Source: Erwinia mallotivora (GTDB taxonomy: Bacteria > Pseudomonadota > Gammaproteobacteria > Enterobacterales > Enterobacteriaceae). From it: a DNA stretch of 64,000 nucleotides. The stretch covers positions 186,001 to 250,000 of the forward strand of contig NZ_JFHN01000053.1 in the NCBI RefSeq assembly GCF_000590885.1. Reading direction: 5' to 3'. Positions 52,610 to 61,161 of the stretch are shown one piece after another. Below the pieces are notes generated by a model that did not search any database, was not told the origin of the DNA, and was given only the letters and a program-made list of their open reading frames with translations. Made by a program: the position numbers and the translations under genes. Positions within the stretch are counted from its first letter, which is position 1, and each line of letters opens with the position of its first letter.

Positions 52610-53225
52610 AATGGCCACAAAAATAAAACCATTAACAAAGAAAAAATCGCGAAACATATTTTGATAAATGCATCCGTAATTATTTACACCGGAGAGAAAA
52701 AAAATTTAAAAAGCAGTCAAAACTGGCCGAAATTAACGTCCTGTCGGCGTCGCCAGCAGGCACATTTGCTGTGGCGGATATATCCCGGAAATAGTGCTGT
52801 ATAGCGGTTATAATCCCCGAAGCTCTGTTTTCTGCACAATTGAACACCCGTTTTTATCCTGAGCTGTATTGCCATCTGTCGACTTATCAACGCCTGCCCT
52901 GCCCACATTTCAGGTCCATATTACCCTGCGAGAAATATGTCCTCTAAGCATCCCGGACACCTGTCGTAAAGCCGGTGAGCAGATGGCTTACACGCTCGGG
53001 TTTTATCGCTGGTTCTGTGTTTTTCAATAGCATTCTTCCGCATGCGGCATCCCAGAGTGAGACAGGCAGACCTCCCTGACCGCCTCGACGGAGTTCACAA
53101 TGGCGATCGCCTGGTGAGAAGCGCCACCGAAAACCGTTTAAGGTTGTAAAACATTCGGCAAATGCGTTATAGCTATGAAAGCCCACTCAGGAACATCATT
53201 TGCTATTATTGATCAGGAATATCTT
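52610..53225. other. Gap at the left edge of the eCIS cluster
   Basis: 616 bases. Minus-strand open frames of 63 and 80 codons (52717-52908, 52944-53186) show no homology or good start and are not called. No integrase, tRNA or direct repeat marks the cluster boundary. Confidence 0.55.
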
Positions 53226-53810
53226 ATGCTGGCTTTGTGCTTAGATTACTTAAAAGAAAGGATGAATCAGTCTGTCAAAAGTGTGTTTGATTTAGCCGAT
53301 GACCTGGTGATTGTCTCTCCGCCAGCGGACCTTGATGGCTCAAAGTCACCTGAAAGACAAAATAAGATCCTCATTTTTATCAACAACATCGAAAAAGACA
53401 CATTTTCAAAAAGTTACCGACCTGAGTTCAACCACACAAACAACAGAAAAGCGGTATCATCGCAGCCGCTTTTTATCACCATGACGGTGACCGTCGCAGC
53501 GAACTTTAGTACGAACCATTACTCTGACGGATTAAAAGTGCTATCCCATTTTCTTGCTTTCTTCAATCGCCATAACAGCTTCAATCGTCAGAACTCCCCT
53601 GACCTCCCTGAAAATATTGAACAAATTAACATGGAGATGGAATCCATACCGGGTGAACAATTAAACCATTTGTGGGGGATATTCGGCTCACACTATCTGC
53701 CTTCGTGCATTTACAGAGTGAGAGCACTGATCCCCGACAGTGAATCAGTTCTGTCTCAGGTAGGTAGCATTCATTTATCCGATACCACGATGGCAAAAAG
53801 AGAGAATTAA
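53226..53810 (+). CDS. eCIS terminator/cap protein (DUF4255; Afp16/Pvc16-like)
   Basis: 194 aa. The start at 53226 is chosen because AGGAA lies 6 bases upstream and the product (MLALCLDYLKERMNQSVK) then begins like DUF4255 proteins; a 17-codon upstream extension to 53175 has no such signal. Family features: an N-terminal helix, VIVSPPADLDGS, NKILIFINNIEKDTF, and the late NHLWGIFGSHYLPSCIYRVRAL segment. In Afp/PVC the homologue caps the tube and sheath and fixes particle length. Here it is first in the cluster, not last. Its stop abuts the next ATG. Confidence 0.85.
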   Translation: MLALCLDYLKERMNQSVKSVFDLADDLVIVSPPADLDGSKSPERQNKILIFINNIEKDTFSKSYRPEFNHTNNRKAVSSQPLFITMTVTVAANFSTNHYSDGLKVLSHFLAFFNRHNSFNRQNSPDLPENIEQINMEMESIPGEQLNHLWGIFGSHYLPSCIYRVRALIPDSESVLSQVGSIHLSDTTMAKREN

Positions 53811-54593
53811 ATGACAGGCTATCAATCAATCTTACTAATTAGCGTTATGCATGAGTATTACAATGCAAACAGCGATGGATTAGCGCCCTTTAAGATTATT
53901 CCAGACCGGGAAACAGCAGTGTTACTCCGTCAGTTCGGCATTCTGTTGAAATCAGCGCGGGGATTTACGCAGCTGATTGCTGAAACTGAACGGTTTGAGG
54001 ATTTGGCGGAGTTGACTGACAAAATCACCCTGAAATTTCATCTTATAAGCACGGCCCCTGCTATCAGAAGCATCACAAAAATGCCCGGGATGTTCAATAT
54101 TTCAACTGTCCATGCAGAATTTACCGATAGCCCAGCGCTGGATATTAATGCAGAAAACTGGGCTGATATAAACCCGTCGAATACAACCATCGCCAGTAAT
54201 GATGTTGCCGTCTTTAATAAAAATTTAATCAGCATACTCACTATTACTCTTCCGCAGCGTCACTTAACTCTGGAGAAGAAATCTGTTACGGTCAGATTTA
54301 ATGCCATCTCGGCCAACTGGAAATACTATATATTTTCGTCGGATGGTAAAAAAAACCTCGGTATTTCTCACTTATTTACCGAGCAGCCGAATGAAAAAAT
54401 CGCCAATAAAACGGCAAGAGTTTTTTTATCTGACAATCCAATACCCCTGAGGGAAGTTTACACAGAATATTTCTCATTATCAGATGACAAAAAAATCATC
54501 ATGAAATCCCTGCCCCTCCCTGCTCCGGATAATATTTCAACATTTATCTCCGACGGAATAAAAAAATCCATCGCTCATATTTACATCAACTGA
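53811..54593 (+). CDS. Unknown eCIS-associated protein
   Basis: 260 aa, no signal peptide or membrane segment. The N-terminus YQSILLISVMHEYYNANSDG, followed by LAPFKIIPDRETAVLLRQFGILLKSARGF, looks like a family I have seen beside sheath genes in other contractile systems, but I cannot name it. The rest is rich in beta structure (TLKFHLISTAP, VTVRFNAISANWKYYIF). It starts directly at the stop of the DUF4255 gene (TAAATG), so the two are one transcription unit, possibly assembly partners. It may be a structural or assembly factor; not determined. Confidence 0.6.
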   Translation: MTGYQSILLISVMHEYYNANSDGLAPFKIIPDRETAVLLRQFGILLKSARGFTQLIAETERFEDLAELTDKITLKFHLISTAPAIRSITKMPGMFNISTVHAEFTDSPALDINAENWADINPSNTTIASNDVAVFNKNLISILTITLPQRHLTLEKKSVTVRFNAISANWKYYIFSSDGKKNLGISHLFTEQPNEKIANKTARVFLSDNPIPLREVYTEYFSLSDDKKIIMKSLPLPAPDNISTFISDGIKKSIAHIYIN

Positions 54594-54638
54594 TCATGCT
54601 GTGGCACCAACTCCTCTGATTACCAGCCTTCATACGTG

Positions 54639-54794
54639 ATGCGGTCTGAACGTTACGGTGAAAAATGGCAGGCCGGCTGAAAACGCACACTGCGCGATCA
54701 ATACCAGCAAAAGCCAGATGGATTGTTTTTCGACTGCCCCGATTACTGTGGCCATTTTGATGACATGATAAAAGCCCTTAACGCCAGGTTATGA
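54639..54794 (+). pseudogene. Possible remnant of a coding sequence
   Basis: A 52-codon frame (MRSERYGEKWQAG, one internal TGA, then KRTLRDQYQQKPDGLFFDCP...HFDDMIKALNARL, stop) reads like protein rather than random sequence, with the TGA possibly a former TGG. It stands alone in the gap before the sheath promoter. No family recognised; it could be a toxin or effector tail left by recombination. Confidence 0.3.
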
Positions 54795-54929
54795 TTTTCA
54801 TCATAAATTTCAATGGGTTAAAAAATTAGCTCCATAAATTCCCGGCTAAACAGCACCTGCACATCCCTGTAAACAGATGGGTAATGATGAAAAATGTGAT
54901 CTGACTTTTTCGACAACTTCAGTTGATAG

Positions 54930-54958
54930 TTGACAGAAAACTCAGAAAAAGTTATACA
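54930..54958 (+). promoter_or_regulatory. Sigma-70 promoter of the eCIS structural operon
   Basis: TTGACA (54930-54935), exactly 17 bases, TATACA (54953-54958): near-perfect consensus. It gives a leader of about 108 bases before the sheath start, enough room for post-transcriptional control. No operator recognised. Confidence 0.75.
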
Positions 54959-55073
54959 AACACATCAGTATTCTTAATCAGATAGTTCTTAATCTCAGGC
55001 CTTTCTTAACAGCGTTTTTTCTGTGTGCTGGCAGTCGGCATGGTTGCAATTCAATTACATGAAGGTCCAAACT

Positions 55074-56633
55074 ATGGGCGTAATGAAAACACCTGGCGTA
55101 TATATAGTTGAGCAAAATGCATTCCCGAACTCTGTTGTTGAAGTTGCCACTGCGGTTCCCGCATTTATCGGATATACAGAAAAAGCGGATAACGGCGGTA
55201 AATCGCTAAGCAATCAGGGATGGCGTATTACTTCGATGTCCGAATATCGTCAATACTTCGGTGGAGAACCCCAGCATTTATTTGAAATAGCCGAAATTGG
55301 TAAAACTGCGGATGCTAATACCCGGGAAGCATTTAAGCAGTCGGGAAAAACTTACCAGATTACGCAATCAAATACCCGCCATCATCTTTATTACAGCATG
55401 CTATTTTTCTTTCAAAATGGCGGCGGCCCATGTTATATCGTTTCAGTGGGTAATTACTCAGACGATATCGATGCCGGGATATTAAAGGCAGGCATTATGC
55501 CTTTAATTAAAGAAGCTGAACCCACCATGCTGCTTATTCCAGAAGCAATACAGCTGGCAGAAGATGATTGTATTAATGTTCAGCAGGCTATGCTTGGGCA
55601 TTGCGGCGGTAAGATGAAAAACCGCATTGCGATTTTAGATATCTGGAATGGTTACAAAGATCGTCAGCATCCTGATGGTGACTGTATTGAAAACTTCCGT
55701 TCTAAACTGGGTACTAATTATCTCGATTATTCATCTGCCTATTACCCGTGGCTGAACACCTCAATCGTGCAGGACAGCGACGTCAGTTTCCTGAACATCA
55801 GCAATATCGATAAGCTGGCAGAATTGCTTAACAGCGAAGTTGCTGCGGTGTTCAGTGATTTAGAAGGTCTCACTGAAGAAGAACTCAGCACAGGCGGTAA
55901 TAAGCTGAGAGCGACACGCAAACAGGCCATGCTTGATGAAATTGCTAAGTTAAGCGGCCAGCTGTCAAGACCTGATGCGGTGCTATTGCATAAGATCCTT
56001 TCGAATATGAGTGCGCTGTACCAAACCATCATGGCGGACATCAAATTCCAGCAAAATATCCTGCCACCCTCTGCGGCGATGGCCGGTATTTATACCATGG
56101 TCGACAACTCACGCGGCGTATGGAAAGCCCCCGCTAACGTCAGCGTCAACGCGGTTGTCTCGCCAACCGTTAATATCAGCGATGATGAGCAGGAAGATTT
56201 AAACGTAACAACTCAGGGTAAATCGATTAACGCTATACGCCCCTTTATCGGTGAAGGTACGTTGGTCTGGGGAGCAAGAACGCTTGATGGCAACAGCCTG
56301 GACTGGCGATATATCAACGTCAGACGCACGATGATTATGCTACAGGAGTCAATTAAGCTGGCCTCCAAAGCCTATGTCTTTGAGCCCAATGTCGCCAATA
56401 CCTGGGTTTCGATGGAAAGTATGCTGGGTAATTTCCTCTACGGTATCTGGAAACGAGGCGGATTAGCCGGTTCAACGCCGGGTGAAGCTTACAATGTGAG
56501 CGTCGGTCTGGGTAAGACAATGACCGGAAACGATATCCTGGAAGGTATTTTGCGTATTACCGTGCTGGTGGCGATGGTACGACCGGCTGAATTTATCGAA
56601 ATCACCTTCCAGCAAAAGATGCAGGAATCGTAG
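55074..56633 (+). CDS. eCIS contractile sheath protein (Afp2-4/Pvc2-4-like)
   Basis: 519 aa from ATG 55074, which has GAAGG 8 bases before it and the family start MGVMKTPGVYIVEQNAFPNSVVEVATAVPAFIGYTEKA (in part). An upstream GTG at 55023 is rejected. The N-terminal PGVY segment, the AVPAFIGYTEKA motif, a variable middle domain (about 150-330), and the C-terminal INVRRTMIMLQESIKLASKAYVFEPN and GEAYNVSVGLGKTMT segments are typical of phage-tail-like sheath subunits. The final EFIEITFQQKM strand forms the inter-subunit mesh. Only one sheath gene is seen, whereas Afp and PVC have three. Confidence 0.93.
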   Translation: MGVMKTPGVYIVEQNAFPNSVVEVATAVPAFIGYTEKADNGGKSLSNQGWRITSMSEYRQYFGGEPQHLFEIAEIGKTADANTREAFKQSGKTYQITQSNTRHHLYYSMLFFFQNGGGPCYIVSVGNYSDDIDAGILKAGIMPLIKEAEPTMLLIPEAIQLAEDDCINVQQAMLGHCGGKMKNRIAILDIWNGYKDRQHPDGDCIENFRSKLGTNYLDYSSAYYPWLNTSIVQDSDVSFLNISNIDKLAELLNSEVAAVFSDLEGLTEEELSTGGNKLRATRKQAMLDEIAKLSGQLSRPDAVLLHKILSNMSALYQTIMADIKFQQNILPPSAAMAGIYTMVDNSRGVWKAPANVSVNAVVSPTVNISDDEQEDLNVTTQGKSINAIRPFIGEGTLVWGARTLDGNSLDWRYINVRRTMIMLQESIKLASKAYVFEPNVANTWVSMESMLGNFLYGIWKRGGLAGSTPGEAYNVSVGLGKTMTGNDILEGILRITVLVAMVRPAEFIEITFQQKMQES

Positions 56634-56707
56634 ATTCTGTCCTCTGCATGGCATGTGAATAGCATTCAATATTATCGAATATAACCAATTATTCTCAGGA
56701 GATACCT

Positions 56708-57178
56708 ATGGCAGATGACGGTTCAGCTCAATCCGAAACAGTATGGCCAATGCCGAAATTTCATTTCGAAGTGAAATGGGATGGTGGCGCTGGCGCTGGC
56801 ATGGTTTCTGCATTTCAGGAAGTATCCGGTCTTGATTTAGAATCACAACCCATCGAATATCGCGCGGGAAACAGCCCGGTATTTTCCACGATAAAAATGC
56901 CCGGATTGATTAAAACCGGCAACGTCACGCTTAAGAAGGGTATTTTTAAAAGTGATAACAAGTTCTACACGTGGTATTCGAAGATCAAGATGAACACCAT
57001 CGCCCGAACCGCCGTCACCATAAATCTGTTAGATGAAAGCGGGGCGCCAGTGATGAGCTGGAAACTAAAAAATGCCTGGCCGACCAAAGTTACCGGTACC
57101 GATTTAAAATCGGACAGTAATGAAGTGGCGGTTGAAACCATTGAACTTGCCCATGAAGGTCTGGAAATCTCCGTTTGA
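56708..57178 (+). CDS. eCIS inner tube protein (Afp1/Pvc1-like)
   Basis: 156 aa. Hcp/gp19-like beta-barrel subunit that stacks as hexamers into the tube propelled by the sheath. WPMPKFHFEVKWDGGAG, SAFQEVSGLDLESQPIEYR and IKTGNVTLKKGIFKSDNKFYTWY are hallmark segments. AGGAG precedes the ATG. It follows the sheath gene by 74 bases. Confidence 0.93.
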   Translation: MADDGSAQSETVWPMPKFHFEVKWDGGAGAGMVSAFQEVSGLDLESQPIEYRAGNSPVFSTIKMPGLIKTGNVTLKKGIFKSDNKFYTWYSKIKMNTIARTAVTINLLDESGAPVMSWKLKNAWPTKVTGTDLKSDSNEVAVETIELAHEGLEISV

Positions 57179-57227
57179 TTTCTGTCATTGAGCAAAAACC
57201 TATTTCCTGAATACAGAAAGAATCACC

Positions 57228-57704
57228 ATGGAAAGCCAAAAAGGTACGGGTGCAGTACAGGGCGATGGCGACTGGCCCCTTCCCGCTTTCTACTTCAGCG
57301 TTTCTGTCAGTGGCTGTGCTGATGACACAGCCTTTCAGGAAGTTTCCGGACTGGAGTTCCAGATAGAAACTGAAGAGTATCGCGAGGGGGGCAATAACCT
57401 GGTTTATCATCTGCCCAAAAATATAAAAACCAGCAATTTAACGCTAAAGAGAGCCGTGACGGATAAAACATCCAAATTACTAAGCTGGTGTCTTGGCATT
57501 TTGAATGATGAGCTGTCCAAACCGATTGTGACGAAAAGTGTGTCGATAAATTTGTTAAATGAGAAAGGGACAACGTGCAGAAGCTGGACTGCCTCAAATG
57601 CCTATCCGGTGAAACTGAAGATGGCCCCTTTTAACTCGACCCAAAATGATATCGCCATTGAAGAGATCGAAATTTGTTTTAATCATTTGAAAAGGAACTT
57701 ATAA
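57228..57704 (+). CDS. eCIS second tube protein, tube-initiator type (Afp5/Pvc5-like)
   Basis: 158 aa, a diverged paralogue of the preceding tube protein (WPLPAFYFSVSVSGC, TAFQEVSGLEFQIETEEYREGG, NIKTSNLTLKRAV). In Afp/PVC the Afp5-type subunit forms the first ring, joining tube to spike. Four cysteines distinguish it from the main tube protein. Directly before the Afp6-like small gene. Confidence 0.9.
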   Translation: MESQKGTGAVQGDGDWPLPAFYFSVSVSGCADDTAFQEVSGLEFQIETEEYREGGNNLVYHLPKNIKTSNLTLKRAVTDKTSKLLSWCLGILNDELSKPIVTKSVSINLLNEKGTTCRSWTASNAYPVKLKMAPFNSTQNDIAIEEIEICFNHLKRNL

Positions 57705-57706
57705 CC

Positions 57707-57877
57707 GTGCCAATAGAAATAAAGCAGCTTGTGATTAAGTCAAAAACAATAAATGACGATAATAAAAACGCGTCTTTCGACTCTGAACGGCCAGATTATA
57801 ATGCTGAAAAAAACCAGCCAGAGAAAACACTCCCTTATCACTTTATAAAAGCAACTGATACAGTAAGAGAAAGATAA
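57707..57877 (+). CDS. Small eCIS protein (Afp6/Pvc6-like, DUF5908)
   Basis: 56 aa, GTG start at 57707 two bases after the tube gene stop, with AAGGA upstream. It begins MPIEIKQLVIKSKT, the signature of the short DUF5908 proteins encoded at this position in Afp/PVC loci, and ends HFIKATDTVRER. Its Asn/Lys/Glu-rich middle is low complexity. It is shorter than common ORF cut-offs and has a non-ATG start, so it is easily missed. Role in assembly unknown. Confidence 0.8.
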   Translation: MPIEIKQLVIKSKTINDDNKNASFDSERPDYNAEKNQPEKTLPYHFIKATDTVRER

Positions 57878-57902
57878 GTGATTTGAATAAAGGGAGTCCA
57901 TC

Positions 57903-58556
57903 ATGGAAAAAATAACGATAAAATCAATCACCTCTAAAGGAAGTGTTGCGCAAACATTTTCGGCGACGTTGAATCCGGGCAGCATTAAACATAATTTTGG
58001 TATCAGCTATACCAACAGAGGTCCACAGCAGCAGGGGGACATTTCACCGACCACCACCTTTAAAGGCTATGACAGCGAAAAACTGGACTTCGAACTGCTC
58101 ATTGATGGAACAGGGGTAACGGGCAATACCAGCACCAACACCGTGCAGAAGCAGCTTGCCACGCTAAAAAAAGTGACCTACGCCTATAATGGTGAGCAGC
58201 ATGAACCCTATGCGGTGGTGATATCCTGGGGGACATCCGTCAGCTTTCAGGGACGTCTGACCTCTATCAGTATCAATTACTCTCTGTTTGACTCCTCCGG
58301 TAATCCATTGCGAGCGACGGTAGCGCTGAGCTTTGCAAAATATTTAACGCAAAAAGAAAAAAGCGCTTTAAAGAAACAGTCCTCTCCGGACCTGACTCAC
58401 ATTATTGAATTCAGGGCAGGAGATACGCTTCCAATGCTATGTCACAAGATCTATAACGACAGCAGTTACTATATTGAGGTAGCCCGGAAAAATAATTTAG
58501 CCAGCGCACGACAGATCAAGCCCGGTACAAAAATTTACTTTCCACCTTTAATTTAA
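57903..58556 (+). CDS. eCIS LysM-domain baseplate hub adaptor (Afp7/Pvc7-like)
   Basis: 217 aa. The N-terminal domain (FSATLNPGSIKHNFGISY) resembles phage gp53/hub adaptor proteins. A C-terminal LysM domain lies at about 168-217 (FRAGDTLPMLCHKIYNDSSYYIEVARKNNL...KPGTKIYFPPL). In Afp/PVC it clamps tube initiator to spike and baseplate; LysM here is structural. Lies between the Afp6-like gene and the spike gene. Confidence 0.92.
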   Translation: MEKITIKSITSKGSVAQTFSATLNPGSIKHNFGISYTNRGPQQQGDISPTTTFKGYDSEKLDFELLIDGTGVTGNTSTNTVQKQLATLKKVTYAYNGEQHEPYAVVISWGTSVSFQGRLTSISINYSLFDSSGNPLRATVALSFAKYLTQKEKSALKKQSSPDLTHIIEFRAGDTLPMLCHKIYNDSSYYIEVARKNNLASARQIKPGTKIYFPPLI

Positions 58557-58570
58557 ACATCGGGTTAATT

Positions 58571-60364
58571 ATGGCTATATCTCCATTAAGTGATGACAGT
58601 ACCGGGGTAACCACCTGGACCATTAAAATTGATGGCAAAGCGATTGACAGCGCCATTGGCGTTATCGCTATCCATGTTCGGTACCAGATAAATCATATCG
58701 CTACTGCGGAGCTCACCATCAGCGATGGCGATATGCCTTCTCAACGCTTTGATGTCAGCGATGCCGATACCTTTAAACCGGGAGCGACTATTTCTGTTTC
58801 TGCTGGCTATGCAAGTGATGAAAAAACAATCTTCGAAGGGATTATTATCAGCCACGGACTAGAAATTACGGCGAATAACAGTTCATTCCTGAATATTGTT
58901 TGTAAAGATCAGGCAATAGCAATGACTATTGCTAAACACAGCCAGTGTTTTCTTGCTCAATCTGACAGTAAAATAATCAGCGCGCTGCTGGCTAAATACC
59001 CCAACATTACCAGCTCCGTCGGCAGCATTACCGACCCCTGGCCTGAGCTTGTCCAGTTTAACAGCACTGACTGGGACTTTATCCTTACGCGCGCCGAAGC
59101 AAATGGCTTTGTGGTCACCAACCAGTGCAATAAGGTGACGGTTGATAAACCTGCAACAAGCACTGCGGCGGCCCTCGTGGTGACCTGGGGCACAGATTTA
59201 ATCTCGTTCTCGGCAAAAACAGATGCGCGAAACCAACTCAGTTCTGTCACCGCGACCGCGTGGGATTCTGCCAGTCAAAACATGGTAACAGGCTCCGGTT
59301 CAGCTCAGTCCATCGCAGGGCAAGGCACCTTCACCAGCGCAGATTTAGCGAAGGTATTGGGCATCAGTGATTACCGGCTACAAACCGCCTCAACCATCAG
59401 CACTGATGCTCTGACTCGCTGGGCTAATGGTCATCAGGTAAAAGCCATGCTGAGTAAGGTTCGGGGCAGCGTCACTTTTCAGGGAAACGCCAGCGCCACC
59501 ATTAACAGCTTACTGGAGCTCTCAGGTGTGGGTGAGCGCTATAACGGTTCACACTATGTTGGTGGCATTCATCACAGTATTGAGAAAGGTCAGTGGATCA
59601 CCACGGCTGAACTGGGGATGTCGCCGATGTGGTCGGCGGAACATCGTGATATCGCCGCCCCGCCAGCGTCAGGGTACTTACCCCCCGTCGATGGGCTGCA
59701 AATCGGCATCGTGACCAAATTAGATGGCGATCCGGATTCCAGTTATCGCATTCAGATAAAACTGCCGACGCTGGATAACGACTCCAGTTTAATCTGGGCG
59801 CGATTAGCCAGCTTCTACGGTTCATCAGGCTGCGGAAATTTTTTCATTCCTGAAATCGGTGATGAGATGATTGTGGGCTTTATCAATCAGGACCCCAGCA
59901 ATCCCGTTATTCTTGGCTCACTGTACAGCAGTAGAAATATAATGCCTGAAGAGATTACGGCCGATAATTATATTAAAACCATCGTAACCAAAAGTAAGAT
60001 GAAAATTATTTTTGACGATGAAACCAGCATCATGACCTTAATAACACCCAACGGCAACTCTGTGGTGATGAGCGATAAAGACAAATCTGTCACGCTGACC
60101 GATCAAAACAGTAATACGATAAGCATGGGTGAAAGCGGTATTGCTATTAACAGCAGTAAAGATATTACTATTACCGCGAAAGGGTCGGTCAGTATTAACT
60201 CCACACGCGATACCATCGTTAAAGCGACAGGCGATGCTAACATCTCCGCTTTAAATGTTTCAGCGCAGGCCAATACCGGGTTAACGCTTAAAGGAAATAC
60301 AACCGCTGAACTTTCCTGTTCAGGAATAACGACCATCAAAGGCACGCTGGTCAAAATTAATTAG
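58571..60364 (+). CDS. eCIS central spike protein (Afp8/Pvc8, VgrG-like)
   Basis: 597 aa. gp27-like N-terminal part (about 1-360; IFEGIIISHGLEI, WDFILTRAEANGFVV) followed by an OB-fold gp5-like domain (about 375-455; GIVTKLDGDPDSSYRIQIKLPTLDND...WARLASFYGSSGCGNFFIPEIGDEMIVGF, in parts) and a repetitive beta-helix tail (NSNTISMGESGIAINSSKDI..., SINSTRDTIVKATGDANIS). It forms the trimeric puncturing spike. The following PAAR gene caps it. Confidence 0.93.
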   Translation: MAISPLSDDSTGVTTWTIKIDGKAIDSAIGVIAIHVRYQINHIATAELTISDGDMPSQRFDVSDADTFKPGATISVSAGYASDEKTIFEGIIISHGLEITANNSSFLNIVCKDQAIAMTIAKHSQCFLAQSDSKIISALLAKYPNITSSVGSITDPWPELVQFNSTDWDFILTRAEANGFVVTNQCNKVTVDKPATSTAAALVVTWGTDLISFSAKTDARNQLSSVTATAWDSASQNMVTGSGSAQSIAGQGTFTSADLAKVLGISDYRLQTASTISTDALTRWANGHQVKAMLSKVRGSVTFQGNASATINSLLELSGVGERYNGSHYVGGIHHSIEKGQWITTAELGMSPMWSAEHRDIAAPPASGYLPPVDGLQIGIVTKLDGDPDSSYRIQIKLPTLDNDSSLIWARLASFYGSSGCGNFFIPEIGDEMIVGFINQDPSNPVILGSLYSSRNIMPEEITADNYIKTIVTKSKMKIIFDDETSIMTLITPNGNSVVMSDKDKSVTLTDQNSNTISMGESGIAINSSKDITITAKGSVSINSTRDTIVKATGDANISALNVSAQANTGLTLKGNTTAELSCSGITTIKGTLVKIN

Positions 60365-60383
60365 CAACGAGCGGAATTGATAT

Positions 60384-60683
60384 ATGTCCTTTGCAGCAAG
60401 AATTACGGACCTACAGATGTGTCCGATGGCTACCCCGGCGCTTCCCCCTGTTCCTCATGTTGGTGGCCCAATTGCAGGACCGGGTGTCCCGACGGTGTTA
60501 ATTGGATCGTTACCCGCCGCGGTGCTGGGGGATAGCTGCGTCTGCGTTGGCCCGCCATCTACCATCATCAAAGGTTCTGCCACCGTGCTGATTGGCGGCA
60601 AACCTGCGGCAAGAATGGGTGACAGCACCAGTCACGGAGGCACTATCGCGCTGGGGTGCCCCACGGTCATTATTGGCGGTTAA
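60384..60683 (+). CDS. eCIS spike-tip PAAR protein (Afp10/Pvc10-like)
   Basis: 99 aa. PAAR repeat fold: MCPMATPALPP, GPGVPTVLIGSLPAAVLGD, GSATVLIGGKPAARMGDSTSHGG, GCPTVIIGG. Cys and His residues at the usual places can bind zinc at the tip. Effectors often attach to this protein. It precedes the gp25-like gene, the reverse of the Afp/PVC order (Afp9 then Afp10). Confidence 0.93.
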   Translation: MSFAARITDLQMCPMATPALPPVPHVGGPIAGPGVPTVLIGSLPAAVLGDSCVCVGPPSTIIKGSATVLIGGKPAARMGDSTSHGGTIALGCPTVIIGG

Positions 60684-60711
60684 TTATCGCCAACGGGATA
60701 GCGTGAAATTT

Positions 60712-61161
60712 ATGGCAAACAACAACGCATTTTTAGGAACAGGCTGGGCATTTCCCCCCAGCTTTACCGGGCCTCATCACCAGGTGGTGATGAGTTCTGA
60801 TATTCAGGATATTGAACAGAGTTTAACCATTCTCCTCTCCACCACGCCTGGGGAGCGCCTGATGACGCCCGATTTCGGCTGCCGGATTAATCATTTTGTC
60901 TTTGAGGAGCTCACGCAGACGGTATTAACCCAGCTGACAGCAGAAATTCGCCATGCCATTTTATTTTTCGAATCACGCATTAATGTCGAAGATGTGCATT
61001 TTTTACCCGATCCGCTCTCAGGGAAATTACTTATTCAAATTGACTACAGCGTTATTACCACCAACACCCGTAGCAATATGGTTTATCCCTTCTATTTAAA
61101 CGAAGGCACCTTAATATCGCCGCAGCTACTCCCGTTATCTGACGAGTGGGATATCGCTTAA
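60712..61161 (+). CDS. eCIS gp25-like baseplate wedge protein (Afp9/Pvc9-like)
   Basis: 149 aa from ATG 60712 (MANNNAFLGTGWAFPPSF); GTG 60703 three codons earlier is possible. The longer open frame from 60592 overlaps the PAAR gene and is rejected. gp25 signatures: IEQSLTILLSTTPGERLMTPDFGCRI and FFESRINVEDVHFLPD. Its lysozyme-like fold initiates sheath polymerisation in contractile systems. Its TAA overlaps the next ATG (TAATG). Confidence 0.92.
   Translation: MANNNAFLGTGWAFPPSFTGPHHQVVMSSDIQDIEQSLTILLSTTPGERLMTPDFGCRINHFVFEELTQTVLTQLTAEIRHAILFFESRINVEDVHFLPDPLSGKLLIQIDYSVITTNTRSNMVYPFYLNEGTLISPQLLPLSDEWDIA

Noticed and set aside
52717-53186. Minus-strand open frames of 63 and 80 codons at the eCIS border
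   Set aside because: No ribosome binding site, no recognisable motif, and Arg/Cys-rich translations typical of chance frames in GC-rich DNA.
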